A DNA stretch of 64,000 nt from Dillenia suffruticosa (GCA_033439265.1 JAVTVX010000024.1:19452501-19516500); one strand, 5' to 3'. Counted from the first letter of the stretch, positions 23,786 through 36,930 are shown. A program made the numbers and translations. Notes: generated by a model from the sequence alone, not told the origin.

Positions 23786-25853
23786 TAGTTTAACATTCCC
23801 CATTTGAAGACTTTGAAGCATCCCTGGAATTAAATATTCACTTCCCCCGTTTGTGTATTTATAAATTTAATTTTTTGTTTGTGTTTTGAATGTTAATCTT
23901 CCTTATATATCTGAACAAAGGAGAGAAAAGAACGATAATAAGATAAATATTATAAAAATATAATTGATTCGGTAATTGGACAATAGTTTTTGTTGAACAA
24001 CATCTTGAGGTTAAGTCTACTATATAGAATTTTTGAACAAAATCTCGATTTCGAGTATTGTGTATAAAAGAAAAGATACCGAGAGAGTTTTGTTTTTAAG
24101 AATTAACTAAATTCAAACTGAATTTAGTTATATTTATCGTAATTACTAAATACCAATAGTTTATATCGAAAATTTAGAGAAATATTTAAAAATAATTCGG
24201 AGGTGATTATTTATAATGGTTTATATTTTATTAATATTTATACAGAATTTATTATAAAAAATTGGTACACATTTTTGTATTTTGTTTTTCTTTTATAAGT
24301 TCTTGAACTCTGGTTTTAATTCAAACTTGGAAATCTTTGTATCTATACTAAATTGAGATGAAATTGGAAATAAAATCGAAAAATATATACTTTGTGCCAT
24401 TTTAAGTAACATTCTTCTTCGTCGACCAAAATGCAAATTATACTGATATAATTAATTTGCATAATTGATAAATAATAATATCTACTAAAATAATTATACA
24501 AACAAAGAGTAGTAGTTGTAGATTAATATAATTTTTTAGTGACTAATTACATACAAGCACATAATTAATCCATATCGGGAGAGGAAGAAAAACAAATATA
24601 AAATTTTAGCAATATTAAAAATATTAGAAAATATATAATATATATTAAAATCAAATCAATCATTAAAATATATTATATTTTAAAATAAATCAATAATTGG
24701 TTTGATTTTGAAAATATATAACCGTTTTGTTTCTATATTTGTAATAATAAATTTTTTATATAAACCCCACTTGTCATATTTTAAAATATTAGGGTTTAAC
24801 TTTATATCTTTAATATGGTATTAGAGTTATATTTATATATTATTTAATATTTTCTAACAAAATCAAGATAACATGTTCAGAGCAAATGGTGTCAAAAGGC
24901 GAAAAAATCTCACACACTCTTTCATGCACTACATGAAAATTGCTAATCCAACTTGGTGTATCTTGTTGTCCAAATGTTGAAAACGACTCAAAACGATGTC
25001 ATTTTGATTCTTCACTACTCTGTCTCAATCTCTACCGTGTGTTCTTCTCTATTTGGTCACAAATAGTCTAATTATCATCACATGTATTATAACAAGCGCC
25101 ACATCTTTAACTACATCACCATTCACTTATAGCTATGTTAACATACATGTATTACCTCGATTTTATTATATCATTTTAAATTTGAGAAAAATATTAAAAA
25201 TATATATAATATATCAAAACCAAATTAATTATTAAAAATATATATAATATATCTAATTTATTGTAATAATTTATTAAAATAATATATCATTAGGCTTCAA
25301 TTTTTAATCTCTAACAAAGAAAATTAATTATTTTAAAATAATTTTTGACTCAAAAAATTCAAAAATTCTAAAAGAAAAGATATGGTAATATAGTAAGTCA
25401 AAAAACTTAAATTTGCACCTATTATGTTCTATGAAAACTAATTCAATTTACGGTAATATATAAATAAAAATTTTTATATTTTATCGGTTTGTTTAAAGAA
25501 AAATAAAATTTTCTTTTAATAAAATATCAAAATCATTTTAAAATTCAAACAAATTTTTATGGTTTCGGAGTTAGTTATATTACCCTCCAACTCATTAATT
25601 ATTTTAACATTTTTAGAATAAAATTAGGACTAAATCTATATTTTACATTGTAATTCATTTAATTATAATAATTAATAAACAAAAATATTTTTTAATAAAA
25701 ATAAAAAAATTATAATTGTATTAAAAATTTATTCAATAATATTTCTATTTTTTGCGGGGGTACAACACGAAGGAAGGAAGTAGATAGCAGTAGAAACACA
25801 AGGAAGAAAGATAGCAGAAAAACAAAAGACTAACAAGCACAAAAAAAGGAACA
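23786..25853. other. AT-rich intergenic DNA with degraded repeats
   Basis: Very AT-rich. A block near 24610-24690 resembles one near 25185-25250 (ATATATAATATATnAAAnCAAAT followed by ATTAAAATATAT), possibly remnants of an older duplication. The segment 25740-25853 borders the gypsy LTR and may be the 3' tail of a minus-strand LINE (see 31310-31660). No gene was found. Confidence 0.4.
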
Positions 25854-26271
25854 TGTAACAACCATTAACTGAAAAATAGAGGGAACCAATGGCTACTGCA
25901 AAACTTGAATCTGTTAAAGAGTTAGTTGGAGTGTCCAAACAACTAACTAACAATTGTTAGGCAGTTAGAGTGAGGAAATGAGCTATAAAATATGAAAAAA
26001 ACATATAGTGGAGGTATGAATGAATTGATACAGTTTCTTCCTTCTCTCTGTATCTCTCTCTCTCCCTGTCTTTCTCTGACTCTCTTCCTCTTTCTAATTC
26101 TTTTTCTCTTCCCATCTAATTGCTTGCCCTTATCCTCACATTCATTCTTTACACATCCTCAACTGAAGCCCTTCCTTACCATAAACACTTCACAAGTTTC
26201 GTAGTACCTCAGTATTTTAATTGCAATGGCTCTATAGTTTTGACGCTAATTCTATAGTTGCAACCATTACA
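25854..26271 (+). repeat. 5' LTR of the gypsy element
   Basis: A 418-bp LTR, TGTAACAACC...CCATTACA, with a CT-rich middle (about 26036-26110). It pairs with 30891-31303. Scattered substitutions between the two copies indicate an old insertion. Confidence 0.85.
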
Positions 26272-26273
26272 AA

Positions 26274-26286
26274 TGGTATCAGAGCA
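26274..26286 (+). promoter_or_regulatory. Primer-binding site of the gypsy element
   Basis: TGGTATCAGAGCA, complementary to the 3' end of plant initiator tRNA-Met, lies two bases after the 5' LTR. Confidence 0.85.
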
Positions 26287-26312
26287 ATAGTACCTTGGCC
26301 TTCAAAGATCCA

Positions 26313-27590
26313 ATGGCAGATAATACTGGACACAAGACTATGGAAGATCAAATCAGAAATCAAGACACACAAAGCATAAGAACTGACGAATGAATTTCAA
26401 GAACATAAACTGTAGTCTGAGAAGAAGCTTGACAGCATTGAAAAGAAGTTAGAAGGTATGTACCAAAAACTAGATGAGCAAAATCAAAGATTGGAGGCTA
26501 TTATGATTAGTGTAGATGTTAGATTTTGTTCAATCTACAAAAGATAGAACTAAGATAAAAGGGAAGAACGAGAAGATGATCAAAATGCCAAGACCCACTA
26601 TACTGCTTACCCCAATAGAAGGCAAAATAAGACTGAAATTTGGATCTCATACAATGAGGAAAGACCCATCGAACCATGGTTTTATGCCTAATCCTTCAAA
26701 GATTGAACTCCCATTATTTGTAGAAGAGAACCCTAGGGTATAGTTGAGAAAATGTCAAAAGTTTTTCAACATCTACCAAATCCCTGCCCATGCATGGATT
26801 GATACCATTGAAATGTACCTTGAAGGAAAGGCTGAGGTCTAGTTTCAAGGTCTCAAGTTAGTGAAATAAGAACTTAGTTGGGAAGAGTTCTCAACACAAC
26901 TTTGTTTACAATTTGAAACAAAAGGGTGCCAAGAGGAAATTGAAGAATTTAACAAACCGCAACAATTTGGATCTTTGTTTGAATACCAAGAAAGGTTTGA
27001 GGAATTATGGTCAATAATATTGTAGAAAAATTCCAAGTTGACTAAACCTTATTTCATTTCAAGTTTTATTAACGGATTAAGAGTAGATATCAAGCCTATG
27101 TTAAGGATCGTGAAGCCTCATACTCTTTTCCAAGCTTTCGAAATTGCTAATTTACAAGAACAATCACCAGAGTTAGCTAAAAAGAACAGAACATTAGTAT
27201 ATAAATTAGGAACTATAGGAGAAATTCAACTTGGGAACAAAAATCAGGGGACATCAAATCCCTCATCCTTGCTGAAAACTAACTCCAACAGAGCTGTACA
27301 AGAAGGACTCACCCAAGGAAATCACCGGCTAAAACTGTCACCACAGGAAATACAATTTAGGAGACAAAGCAACCTATGCTTTAAATGTGGAGGGAAGTTC
27401 ATCCCGGGTTACAGATGCAAGTTCAGGTATCTAAATGTTATCCTAATAGCAAAAGATAATGAGGAAGTTGAAGCTAATGACAAAGCAATGGAAGAAGAGA
27501 GTCTGCTGCAAAATGAAATGGAAATAGGAGTTCATGTGTTCTTATGTACATTGTCCAATTCCATTTACAGACAAACTATAGCTTTATAAG
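26313..27590 (+). pseudogene. gypsy gag remnant
   Basis: Begins at the ATG at 26313 (MADNTGHKT). It is broken by stops, with the last open part at 27038-27589. That part keeps the retrotransposon gag region (FINGLR, ALQ-like helix region) and a degraded zinc knuckle CFKCGGKFIPGYRCK, in which the usual His is Tyr. Non-functional as read. Confidence 0.75.
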
Positions 27591-30500
27591 AAGTCCTATG
27601 TGGAATGAATATTACCATAGTGGTGGATACGGTAGTTTTAATAGCTTCCTACATAGAAGAGTAGCCGATCAACTGAGGGTGAAAACTGAATCTACTGATA
27701 CACTATAGGTTGAAATTACAGATGGGAGTTAGATCACCAGCTCTACTAAGGTCAGTAATATAAGATAGGTTATTAAGAAATATACTTTTACATTTGATCT
27801 AAGAGTCATTCCACTAGGTAGATGGGATATGATACTTGGTGTGAATTGGATGTATAACTGCAATCCAATCACATTTGATTTTAAATGATTACAAGTTAAG
27901 TTTTTCAATGATAGAAATGAGGTGGTCCTAGAGGGAAGAGTAGACCAGCCTCGACTTAAATTGATAAGAGGCAAAGATACCATGATATTCAGAGAACAAC
28001 AATTGCAAAGTTGCATGACCCTGACCATTCAAATTGAGCAACAAAGTTGTCAAATTCCAGAAGCCATATCCGTAGTATTAACTAAGTTTGAAGAAGTTTT
28101 TGGAACACCTACCACTCTTCCATTCAAGAGGTAACATGATCATTTAATTTCTCTTAAATCCAACTCTCAATCTTTCAAACTAAAGTTTTATAGATATCCA
28201 CATTCTCAGAAGTCAGAAATTGAAAATCAAGTATAGAAAATGCTCACCAAAGGCATTGTTAGACCTAGCACCAGTCCATTTGCTTCTACAATCCTACTGG
28301 TTAGAAAGAAAGATGATACCTGGAGTTTCTGTGTAGACTATAGGTGGCTAAATCATTTAACCATTAAGGATAGGAACCTTATACCTAACATTGATGAACT
28401 ATTAGATAAGCTCTATGGATCTAGAGTATTTTTCAAAATAGATTTAAGGGCTGGTTATCACCAATTCATAGTTAAACCTTTTGATGCAGAGAAAATAGCC
28501 TTTCAAATTTATCATGATCATTTGAAGTTTTTAGTTATGCCATTTGAACTCACCAATGCCTATGCTACCTTCCAAACCTTGATGAATCATATCTTCCAAC
28601 TTTATTTGAGAAAGTTTGTTTTAGTTATTTTATGACATTCTCATTTACAGTTCAGATGTAGATAACCATGTTCAAGATCTCAAAACTATCCTAACGACAC
28701 TTAGGAAACACCAACTTTTGCCAAACTCTCTAAATGCACCTTTGCTCAAACCCAAGTTGAGTACTTAGGACATGTAATTACTACAAAGGGTGTTAAAATG
28801 GACCTATAGAAAGTAAAATGCATATCCTCATGGCCAACTCCACCTTCTGTCAAATCTCTGAGATGTTTTCTAGGATTAGCTGGATATTATAGAAGATTTG
28901 TAAATGATTATGGCATTATAACAAGACCCTTAAATGATCTTTTGAAGAAAGACAATTTTGAAGGAATGAGAATGCTGAAAAAACCTTCAATTAGCTCAAA
29001 TTAGCAATTCGCGTAGCCCAAGTGATGAGATTATCAGACTATAGTAATCCTTTCATTGTGCAGACTAATGCTTCTTTTAATGGTTTGAGAGCTGTATTAA
29101 TACAGGAGGGTCAACCTATAACCTATCTAAGTAAGGCATTGGGGCCAAGAAGCAGGGTATATCTATATATGAGAAGGAGTTGCTTGTAGTTGTGATGGTA
29201 GTCACAAAGTAGAGGTACTATCTACTTGGATATCATTTCATTATTAAGACTGATCATCAAAGTTTTAATTATTTGTTAGAGTAGAAACTTACTACTTCTC
29301 TGTGATACAAATGGATGACAAAATTACTTGTACTGGATTACGAAATTCAATATAAAAAGGGGATCGAGAATAGGGTTGCTGATACTCTTTGGGAATGCCA
29401 GGAAGAAGAGCATTTAGATCACACTCTATTAGCTATCTCATCAATTCAACCTAGTCGGATACATGAGGTGCTTCAAAGTTATGAGCAGGATGAAAATTGT
29501 CAGAACCTTATAGCATAGTTAGCTCTTCAGTCTAACTGCAAATCTGAATTCCAGCGCCATGAAGGGATTCTGAAGTACAAAAGAAGATAATGTTGGGAAT
29601 GGAGCTTAGTTTAGAGAAAAGATAGTAAAACACGTGCATAATTCTACCATTGATTGTCACTTAGGACAGTTTGGAACATTGCAGAGGGTTAAAGCAGTTT
29701 TTGATTGGCCCCTGATGAAGAAGACTATTAACAAAGTGGTGCAGGAATGTGATATTTGTCAAAGGAGTAAGCATGAGAATACTTCTTATCCAAGTTTGCT
29801 GCAGCCACTGCCCATTCCAACTCAAGTCTGGACACAAATAAGTTTAGATTTTATTGAAGGTTTGCCTAATTCTCACGGCCATAACACTATCTTAGTATTT
29901 GTTGACAATTCATTAAGTTTGGCTATTTCGTAGCACTGCAACACCCTTTTTCTACTAAAGTGGTTCAATTATTCTTAGACACTTTCTTTAAGTTGCATGG
30001 CATTCCTAACTCCATCATATCAGACAGAGATAACGTTTTCACTAGTCTTTTATGGCAGGAGTTAATCAGACTCATGAGACTTAGTTGAAGATGAGCAGTT
30101 CATATCATTTGTAGATGGATAGGCAAAGTGAGAGAGTAAATCAGTGTTTGGAATACTATCTAAAGTGTATAACATCTAATAGGCTTGCACACTGGTTACA
30201 ATGGTTGATTTTAGTAGAATAGTGATACAACACCAACTATCACAGCAGCATGCAAATGACTCCATTCGAGGCCCTGTATGGATATAAATCTAGATACAAT
30301 CCTATAAGACCCAATTATGATATAGTTACCGTAGCTGTAGGAGAATTCATCAGGAGCAAATAGGATAGGATCCAAATCTTGTGAGATCACTTATATCGAA
30401 CTCAGAATAGAATGATAATGTATACTGATCAAAAGAGGACAATGCGTGAGTTCCAAATTGAGACATGGTCTATCTGAAGCTGCATCCATATAAACAGGAG

Positions 30501-30860
30501 TCAATAGAGCTGAGGAGGTAACTCAAGTTATCTTCTAAATTTTATGGATCATTTCGTGTTATAGCAAAAATTAGTGAAATGGCTTACACACTGTAGTTCA
30601 AGAATCCATCCAATCTTTCATGTATCTCTGTTAAAGAAGAAGCTAGGCTTTGATCAATCTTCCATGCCTACACTACCATTAATTGGAACAGATAAGCAAA
30701 CTCTTGTGGATCCAGAAACAGTACTTAAGAGATGTGTTATATGGAGAAATAACCGGTTATAACACATGTTTTAATCAAATGGGTAAACCTTAGCTATGAG
30801 GAAGCTACATGGGAAGATTTAGATTTCATTTGTACTCAATTTCCAATATTTAATTCTTGA
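27591..30860 (+). pseudogene. gypsy pol remnant: protease, RT, RNase H, integrase, chromodomain
   Basis: Open blocks in shifting frames. A degraded protease lies near 27600-27730. Reverse transcriptase at 28240-28635 has DYRWLNHLTIKDR and FFKIDLRAGYHQ. RNase H covers about 29000-29400. The integrase zinc-binding region at 29634-29933 has a CDICQRSK motif followed by the start of the catalytic core. A C-terminal RIHPIFHVSLL block and chromodomain-like end lie at about 30574-30860. Multiple stops and a broken YxDD region at about 28620 show that it is dead. Confidence 0.8.
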
Positions 30861-30890
30861 AGACAAGAATGGTTTGAAGGGGAGGAATGT

Positions 30891-31303
30891 TGTAACAACT
30901 ATTAACTGAAAAATGGAGGGAATTAATAGGTACTGCAAGACTTGAAGCTGTTAAAGTGTTAGTTGGAGTATCCAAACAACTAACTAACAATTGTTAGGCA
31001 ATTAGAGTGAGAAAATGAGGTATAAAAGATGGAAAAAAAAAATTACAGTGGAAGCATGAATGAATTGATGCAGTTTCTTCCTTCCTTCTCTCTCTCTTAA
31101 TATTTTTCTGACTCTTTTCCTCTTTCTAATTCTCATTCTCTTCCCATCTAATTGCTTGCCCTTCTCCCTGCATTCATTCTATATACATTCTCAACTGAAG
31201 CCCATCCTTATGATAATCACTTCACAAGTTTCGCAGTACCTTAGTATGTTAATTGCAACAGCTCCATAGTCTTGGCACTAATTCTGTAGTTGCGGGCATT
31301 ACA
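30891..31303 (+). repeat. 3' LTR of the gypsy element
   Basis: A 413-bp partner of 25854-26271, preceded by the polypurine tract at 30877-30886 and followed by GAGCA. Confidence 0.85.
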
Positions 31304-31309
31304 GAGCAC

Positions 31310-31660
31310 TACAGCTTCCTAGGAGAATCCCTGCCCCTAGCCTGCCCTAAGAATGCCATTCAGTCCGCACAACATTTGGCCTCTCCAAGGATATGGTTAA
31401 TAGAGCAAAACTTGAGGAACTCTCCAGAAGGATAGGGTGCAAAGGATGATTGGTCTTAGGAAGCTGCTTGAGCAGATTGGTTACGATGGTAGAGTCAATT
31501 TCTACTTCCAACTGATTGAAGCTTCAATCCCTAAAGGTTGGCATCCAGAATCTGGGCCTTTCTTATGTTGATGACAAACCCTGCCACCCACTTCCCCGAG
31601 CTGTCCCTAAAGAGACTCCCGACACTAGTGTAGTTTGATACTCTAGAGACTGTAGAGGCT
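31310..31660 (-). pseudogene. RNase H-like domain remnant of an L1-type LINE
   Basis: Read on the minus strand from about 31660, the frame gives VGSLFRDSSGKWVAGFVINI and then, after small breaks, LEVEIDSTIVTNLL and HPLHPILLES. This is the order of the RNase H-like domain found at the C-terminus of plant L1 LINEs (FRD..G.W..GF, then E.DS..). Stops interrupt it. It ends within a few bases of the gypsy 3' LTR, suggesting the gypsy element inserted into an older LINE. Confidence 0.6.
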
Positions 31661-32414
31661 TGAATCTTGGGAGGTTGGGAAGAACCTTGAAACACTTCCC
31701 AACATCTAATTTAACAGCAGAAAGTTCAAGAATTGGTGGCTAGAGAGAGGGAAGCCACATCGCGAGGCCCAAGATAGGCATAGAAAGCCGAAAGTAAGGA
31801 AATGCCTCTCTCTCTCTCTCTCACTAGCGTCAGTGTAGGACTGCTGGGTCCCACCCAACATCAACCCAAGAATAGCCCTTTTCTCCCAACTCCAATTTTC
31901 AAGGAGGCGACGCAATTACAAGTCGGGCTTCCTTCTGAGATATATTCATCGTTCACTCTACAAAAGCGTACAAGGTAAAGATAAAATAAATATATCTCAC
32001 CATAATTTGCAAATCATAAACAAAGCAATAAAAATTGCACCTCTAAATCTTGCTCAATCCAATTTAAAATTGATGATCTCATACCAAATATTGTACTCAT
32101 GTGAGTTGAGAGATCAGTAACAGTTAAGAAAATAGTAAATTAATTATCATCGATATTTTACAAAGTGTTATAAATGAATTAAAATAAGAAATACAAAAAA
32201 TCTACATTAAATTTATTATGAACTCTATGACAAGAAGCAATAAAAAAATTGGAAATGTCAAGACTAGGTTTTATAAAGAGAAAATTTTGAAAGTATTCTG
32301 TTTGATATTTGAAGAAACAGAACATCAATCTTTTAGAAAATGAGAAAGAAAGAGAGATGTAGGTTGAATCTCTCTTTTCTTCCATTATTATATTAGGAAT
32401 GTTAGGAAAAAAAT
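31661..32414. other. Intergenic DNA before the TIR element
   Basis: Contains a (CT)n tract at about 31806-31823 and otherwise unremarkable sequence. The proximal part may belong to the minus-strand LINE. No gene was recognised. Confidence 0.4.
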
Positions 32415-32823
32415 AAATAATTATATATCAAATCCCTGAATTTTACCCCAAATTCACAAATTGGTCCATAAACTTCAAAACGTAATGGTTGAGAATCTAA
32501 ATTTTAAAAATCATAACTTGTTAGTAACGGCGCCTAACTAACCGTTATGTGCTGAACTAACTCAAGGTGACAGACTGTGGACGCTGTGTCAGGAATTGCT
32601 GATGTCTCACGTGACACGTCAGCACCATCACACACAATATTGCCACGTCAGCACTAATGTTGATGTGACAGTGCCACGTTATCATTTTATATTAATAAAA
32701 TTTAATTTTTTTTAAATTAATAAATTTTAAAATTTTAAATTAATAAAATTTAATAAAAAATTTATCTTTTCTCTCTCATCCCTTCCCCTTTCTCTCTGTC
32801 CTTTCTCTCCCCTCTCTCTCTCT
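32415..32823 (+). repeat. Left terminal inverted repeat, outer part
   Basis: Outer 409 bp of the left TIR, ending TCTCT where the copia element entered. The inner part resumes at 46397. It contains repeated CACGTCAGCA words at about 32605-32660. Confidence 0.7.
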
Positions 32824-33514
32824 TGTTGGGAAAGTTTAAGGATTTAAAAAAATGCAAAATGTGAAAGGACTTGCACGTGAAATGATCACTGTTTTTAAGA
32901 AAATTATGCTCCCACTATATTGCTGGCTGAGTTGACGGCAAATTCTTTCAGGATATACAAATCGAAATAGAAATTTGAGACAGTAAACTCTCAAATATCT
33001 CCCAAAAATGAAATAGAGATTCTTTAAAAAAAAATGAAACGGTTGTTTTTTTGCCAATGACAGAAACTCTGAAAAAAAATCTTTTTCTACAATGGTAAGA
33101 AGGATTATTTATAAAAAATGGAAGGATTACAATTATGAAAATCCTTCCATCCAAAGGATATAATGAATATGTCATTTTGATTTAAAATCAACTTTTATTC
33201 AATAGAAATCATTTGAATATTAGAAAAAGACATTTTAATCAAAAGACACTAATTTATTTAATTTTCAAAATTATGTCTTTTGAATAAAAATAAATAACCA
33301 AATTTTTTTCTAATGCCAGTGCCATATCTTTGACCCTTAATTAATTTATTAATTTTCCAATGGTCATTTTATGAAAATCAAATTTTTTCCTTCAACACAC
33401 CATTTCAACCAAATTCAAATGGTTTTAAATTTGATAGATTATAAATCCATCAAATTTTCTTTACCTTTTCAATGTGGGACAAATGTCCACAATATATTAC
33501 AAACTAATCTAACA
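32824..33514 (-). repeat. 3' LTR of the copia element
   Basis: A 691-bp LTR. It has about 90 bases (about 33300-33400, including TAATGCCAGTGCCATATC) that the 5' LTR lacks. The purine-rich AAGTGGGGAT on the minus strand just inside (33515-33524) is the polypurine tract. Confidence 0.85.
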
Positions 33515-34046
33515 ATCCCCACTTAGTTTGTATTAGCCATTAGTAATACAATTTTCTTTTAAAATTATCTCCGCAATAGGTATCTCTACTTAAACCTAAA
33601 AGATAGTATTAATATATTCAAAATCTTTTCAAAATTTTGGTAAATAACTATTAAATCTCAATTTCTCATGACAAGAACGGAAAATTTAATACTCATAATT
33701 ATTTATAAATCTCTAATACATTCACCGTGAACTTTAGCACCATAATATAGGCGTGTGCTAACTCCTGAATTCATAAACAATTATAAAGTTTTATTTCTAA
33801 ACTTTATTAGAAGCGGCACTACTTCTCATGCTTATATAGGTGATGTTTGAAAATCTCAAATTTGGATTTTTCTTGTTCTTGAACCGAACAGAACTCCATT
33901 AAGAATAATTATTATTTACCCTCATTTTCTTAAACATTAATGTTCCAATGCTTGCTACCTATCATTAGAGTAACTTGTTGCTACCTTTTAAACCTTTAGA
34001 ATTGCTAAGCAATAAGAAATGTAAGATTCCTATTACCGGTGATAAC

Positions 34047-34340
34047 TTAGAATTGCCTTAGACCTATTTCATTTTTAGTAATTTTGATTCTATCTCTCGA
34101 AAGTCCTTGGGTCAATGGGTTAGCAAGATTACTACTAAATCTTACATAGACAACTGTGATTATACAATCAGAAATCAATTGTCTAACATATTCATGTTTT
34201 AAAACAATATGTCTAGATTTTCCATTGTAAATTTTGTTGAATGCTTTAGACATAGTTGTTTCGCTGTCACAGTGTAAAGAGACCGCTGGCATTGATTGTG
34301 GCCACAACTCTATTTCTATCAACAAGTTTCTAAGTCATTC
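34047..34340 (-). pseudogene. copia RNase H, C-terminal part (beyond the nested insertion)
   Basis: The minus-strand frame contains LHCDSETTMSKAFN, RHIVLKHEYVRQLI and YVRFSSNLANPLTQGL, the conserved C-terminal RNase H blocks of copia pol. Its upstream half lies at 42302-42407, on the other side of the nested LTR element, and the two halves share CATTC. A stop codon sits where the conserved Trp would be, close to the junction. Confidence 0.85.
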
Positions 34341-36883
34341 TGTCACGCCCCGACTCTCCTGTCGAGCACGTAACAACCGCCGCGTTATCTCGGCATACGG
34401 GCATGACCTCCCCATATACCGGGATAGCGCAAGGCATTCCAGTTTTTTTTTTTTTCCATAAATCTTCCAAAATAATAAGTTCATCAAAATAGAAAAATTT
34501 ATAACAACTTGCATGCAAAGGACCCATCCGGTCCATCCCTGTACACACGAGCATACATCGGCACACAATCGGGAAAGAGGTTCCTGTACATGCATACATG
34601 CAGTGTGGCCATCCCAGCCAATCCAGAGTTCTCAAACATTTCATAGAGTTTACCAAATAAGCTATAAATATAGAAATTCAAGATAAATATTCCAAATGTC
34701 CCATTTCAAAAACAAATATCTTTTAAACATGATTTTACACAAAATAATGAAATCCCAAATCATAGCCGTTAGATTTTACCGATATTTGCCCGAAACTCAA
34801 ACCAGTATTAATAAAATCCACACGGTATGAGATGTACAGAACTTCCTTTCCATGGACTACAATCTACAACTTCCCAAAAAGATTTACATAATCCATTCCT
34901 ACCCAAAATCAACAAAATAAGCCTCCAATCCGCAATAGTGGACGTCATCTCCCTACGCGTCCTCTGAAAAAGGATTTAAGAGGGGGGTGAGTATTTTAAA
35001 TACCCAGTGAATGGAGTGCAATGGCATGCAACATATAAATGAGGTGTGCAAATGGATGTGCCAAACAATCACATTTAAATATATTTGTAGAAACCGAGAA
35101 CATTTACATGAAACAATGTCGTTTCCAAACAATCATGGCTCGTATAAGTAATTTCAAACAATTTGCATTCCTTTTTCACAAATTTTGGGATATGCCGAAA
35201 ACTTTATTCTACCAATGGCCGTTGGTAGATTTCCACCAAGAGATTATTCACAGTTTTCTCAAAATCCCATCCCTTGGTGTTGGTCCGGAACTCCGTGGGG
35301 TGCATCCACGTTATCACGGCAGCCTGGGGAGGCTCTCCAACTCACCTACCACCAAACTAAATTAAACAGCCTTAGCCACGCCGCCCCGATGGCCCGGTCC
35401 GTGGCAAGACTTAGACTATAGTCATTTTTCAGCACCTAGTTATCAAATATCCATTTAATAAATCAGATCATGCTTAAATTTCAAGATGAAGCAAGCATCT
35501 TACAAATTTTTCATGGTATCCAAGTATGGTACAGTGTAAATGATTTAATGATCATATTCGAGTCATGGAATTATCAAATCAAATTTCAGGGCACACCAAT
35601 TTCACAAAACATTGCAAATAACATTTCAAATTCAATTTAAAATCAATTTACAAGTCATGCTTTAAAACAATTTATTCATTTACATGAAATATAGCCATCC
35701 ACTCACCTCTAGGGAGGGTATCCACTCCCAATTCCGAAATTTAATCCTAGGTAACCCTTCTCAACTTTCGAAGAGGTTATCCTATACCAATAATCACAAT
35801 TTCATTGTTAGTTCACCCCAAATTCTAGGTTTTATGAACTTTCCTATATTTAGCACATACCAAATTCTTTAATTTCAAGAACCAAGATTCTTTGCATCAC
35901 TAATGATCTTAAATTCCCAATATTTCTAAATTTTCTCTAATTTCTAACAATTTTCCCAATTTTCCTCTGAATTTTACATAACCATAATATTTTTCATACA
36001 CATTTCAAATTAAACTCTGAGAAAACTATTCTATTCAACTTAACAGGATTCTATCATCCCTTAGCATACTTCTTTTGTATCAAACAGCCTAATTCCTATA
36101 AAATCCTATACTTAACCTTAATAATCATATGTAAAATGTCAGAAAATACATTTTGATCGAATATAATATACATCCTAAACATATACAAGATCACTTACCC
36201 TAAATTCACTCAATTTATCGAAAGGATTTAAATTTCCCTCACCTATGGTTTCCGTAGGTTGCAGCCCTAGCGTCCGTGCGCCTACAACTCGATCCGAGCT
36301 CCTGCAGTGAAGATGCAGGTGAGCTCTCGAAAGGGAAAGCCGGTCGCGGGCTCGCGGGCCGGCGGCTGGTGGGCTGGCCCGCTGGTGGCTCGCAGGCTCA
36401 CAGCCCGGCTTGCTGGCCGCAGAGGGCTTCGCAGGCAGCAGTGGGTCGCGCGCTGGAGCATGCTCGCGCTCGTGCTGGGGTCGCACGACGTGCTGGGGTC
36501 GCACGACGTGCTGGGGTCGCGCGCTGCTCGCGCTGGGTTCGCGTGCTGCTCGCGCTGGGTTCGCGCGCTGCTCGCGTTTGGTTCGCACACTGCCTCGCGC
36601 TGTGGGAGAGAAAGTGTACGAAGGAGAGAGAGAGTTCGAGAGGCAGAGAGAGAAACAGGGTTATGCCAGTGGCCATGTGCGGTGGTGGACAGCGGTTGCC
36701 AGTGAAAGGGAGGGGAAGAGAGTGGCGGAGGAGAGGGAGAGAATCGGGAGAGGTGAGAGGGAGACGAAGAGACTTAGGGCTTTTTGCCCTAATTGATTTG
36801 GGGGAGAGGGAGGTGCTGCGTTTTGGCCAAAACGCAGAACCGCCTCTCTCTGTTTTTTTTTTTTTTTTTAAATAGGTATTACA
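34341..36883 (-). repeat. 3' LTR (element sense) of the non-coding LTR element
   Basis: A 2543-bp LTR, TGTAATACC... to ...GGGGCGTGACA in element sense. It includes a GC-rich, CpG-dense block (about 36330-36600) with short tandem units, and an A-run just inside the start. Open frames of 100-200 codons in the GC-rich block exist on both strands and all look like compositional artefacts. Confidence 0.9.
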
Positions 36884-36930
36884 ATTATTAACTCCCTAAA
36901 AATAAATTTCGTCCCCGAAATTTCAAAATA
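36884..36930 (-). promoter_or_regulatory. Polypurine tract of the non-coding LTR element
   Basis: On the minus strand this reads ATTTCGGGGACGAAATTTAT, then TTTTAGGGAGTTAATAAT, ending at the LTR. It primes plus-strand DNA synthesis. The GGGGACGAAATTT word is the kind seen before 3' LTRs of Tekay/Del elements. Confidence 0.7.

Larger units (their letters stand above)
25854..31303 (+). mobile_element. Ty3/gypsy chromovirus (Reina-like), decayed, 5.45 kb
   Basis: A complete-length but inactive LTR retrotransposon. LTRs (418 and 413 bp) begin TGTAACAAC and end CATTACA. A primer site TGGTATCAGAGCA complementary to initiator tRNA-Met follows the 5' LTR after two bases, and a purine tract AAGGGGAGGA precedes the 3' LTR. 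Flanks are GAACA and GAGCA, an imperfect 5-bp target duplication. Order is gag, protease, RT, RNase H, integrase, which is gypsy order. The C-terminus matches the ATWED/ICTQFP-type chromodomain end seen in small-LTR plant chromoviruses. Many stops and frameshifts break the polyprotein. Confidence 0.88.

Noticed and set aside
25992-26204. 70-codon frame near the gypsy start
   Set aside because: It lies in the CT-rich part of the 5' LTR; low-complexity translation.
36276-36875. Long open frames (up to 199 codons, both strands) in the GC-rich LTR block, repeated at 41735-42403
   Set aside because: They occur on both strands in several frames, are Arg/Ala/Gly-rich, end in homopolymer-encoded Phe runs and follow LTR repeat structure. 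This is a composition effect, not genes.
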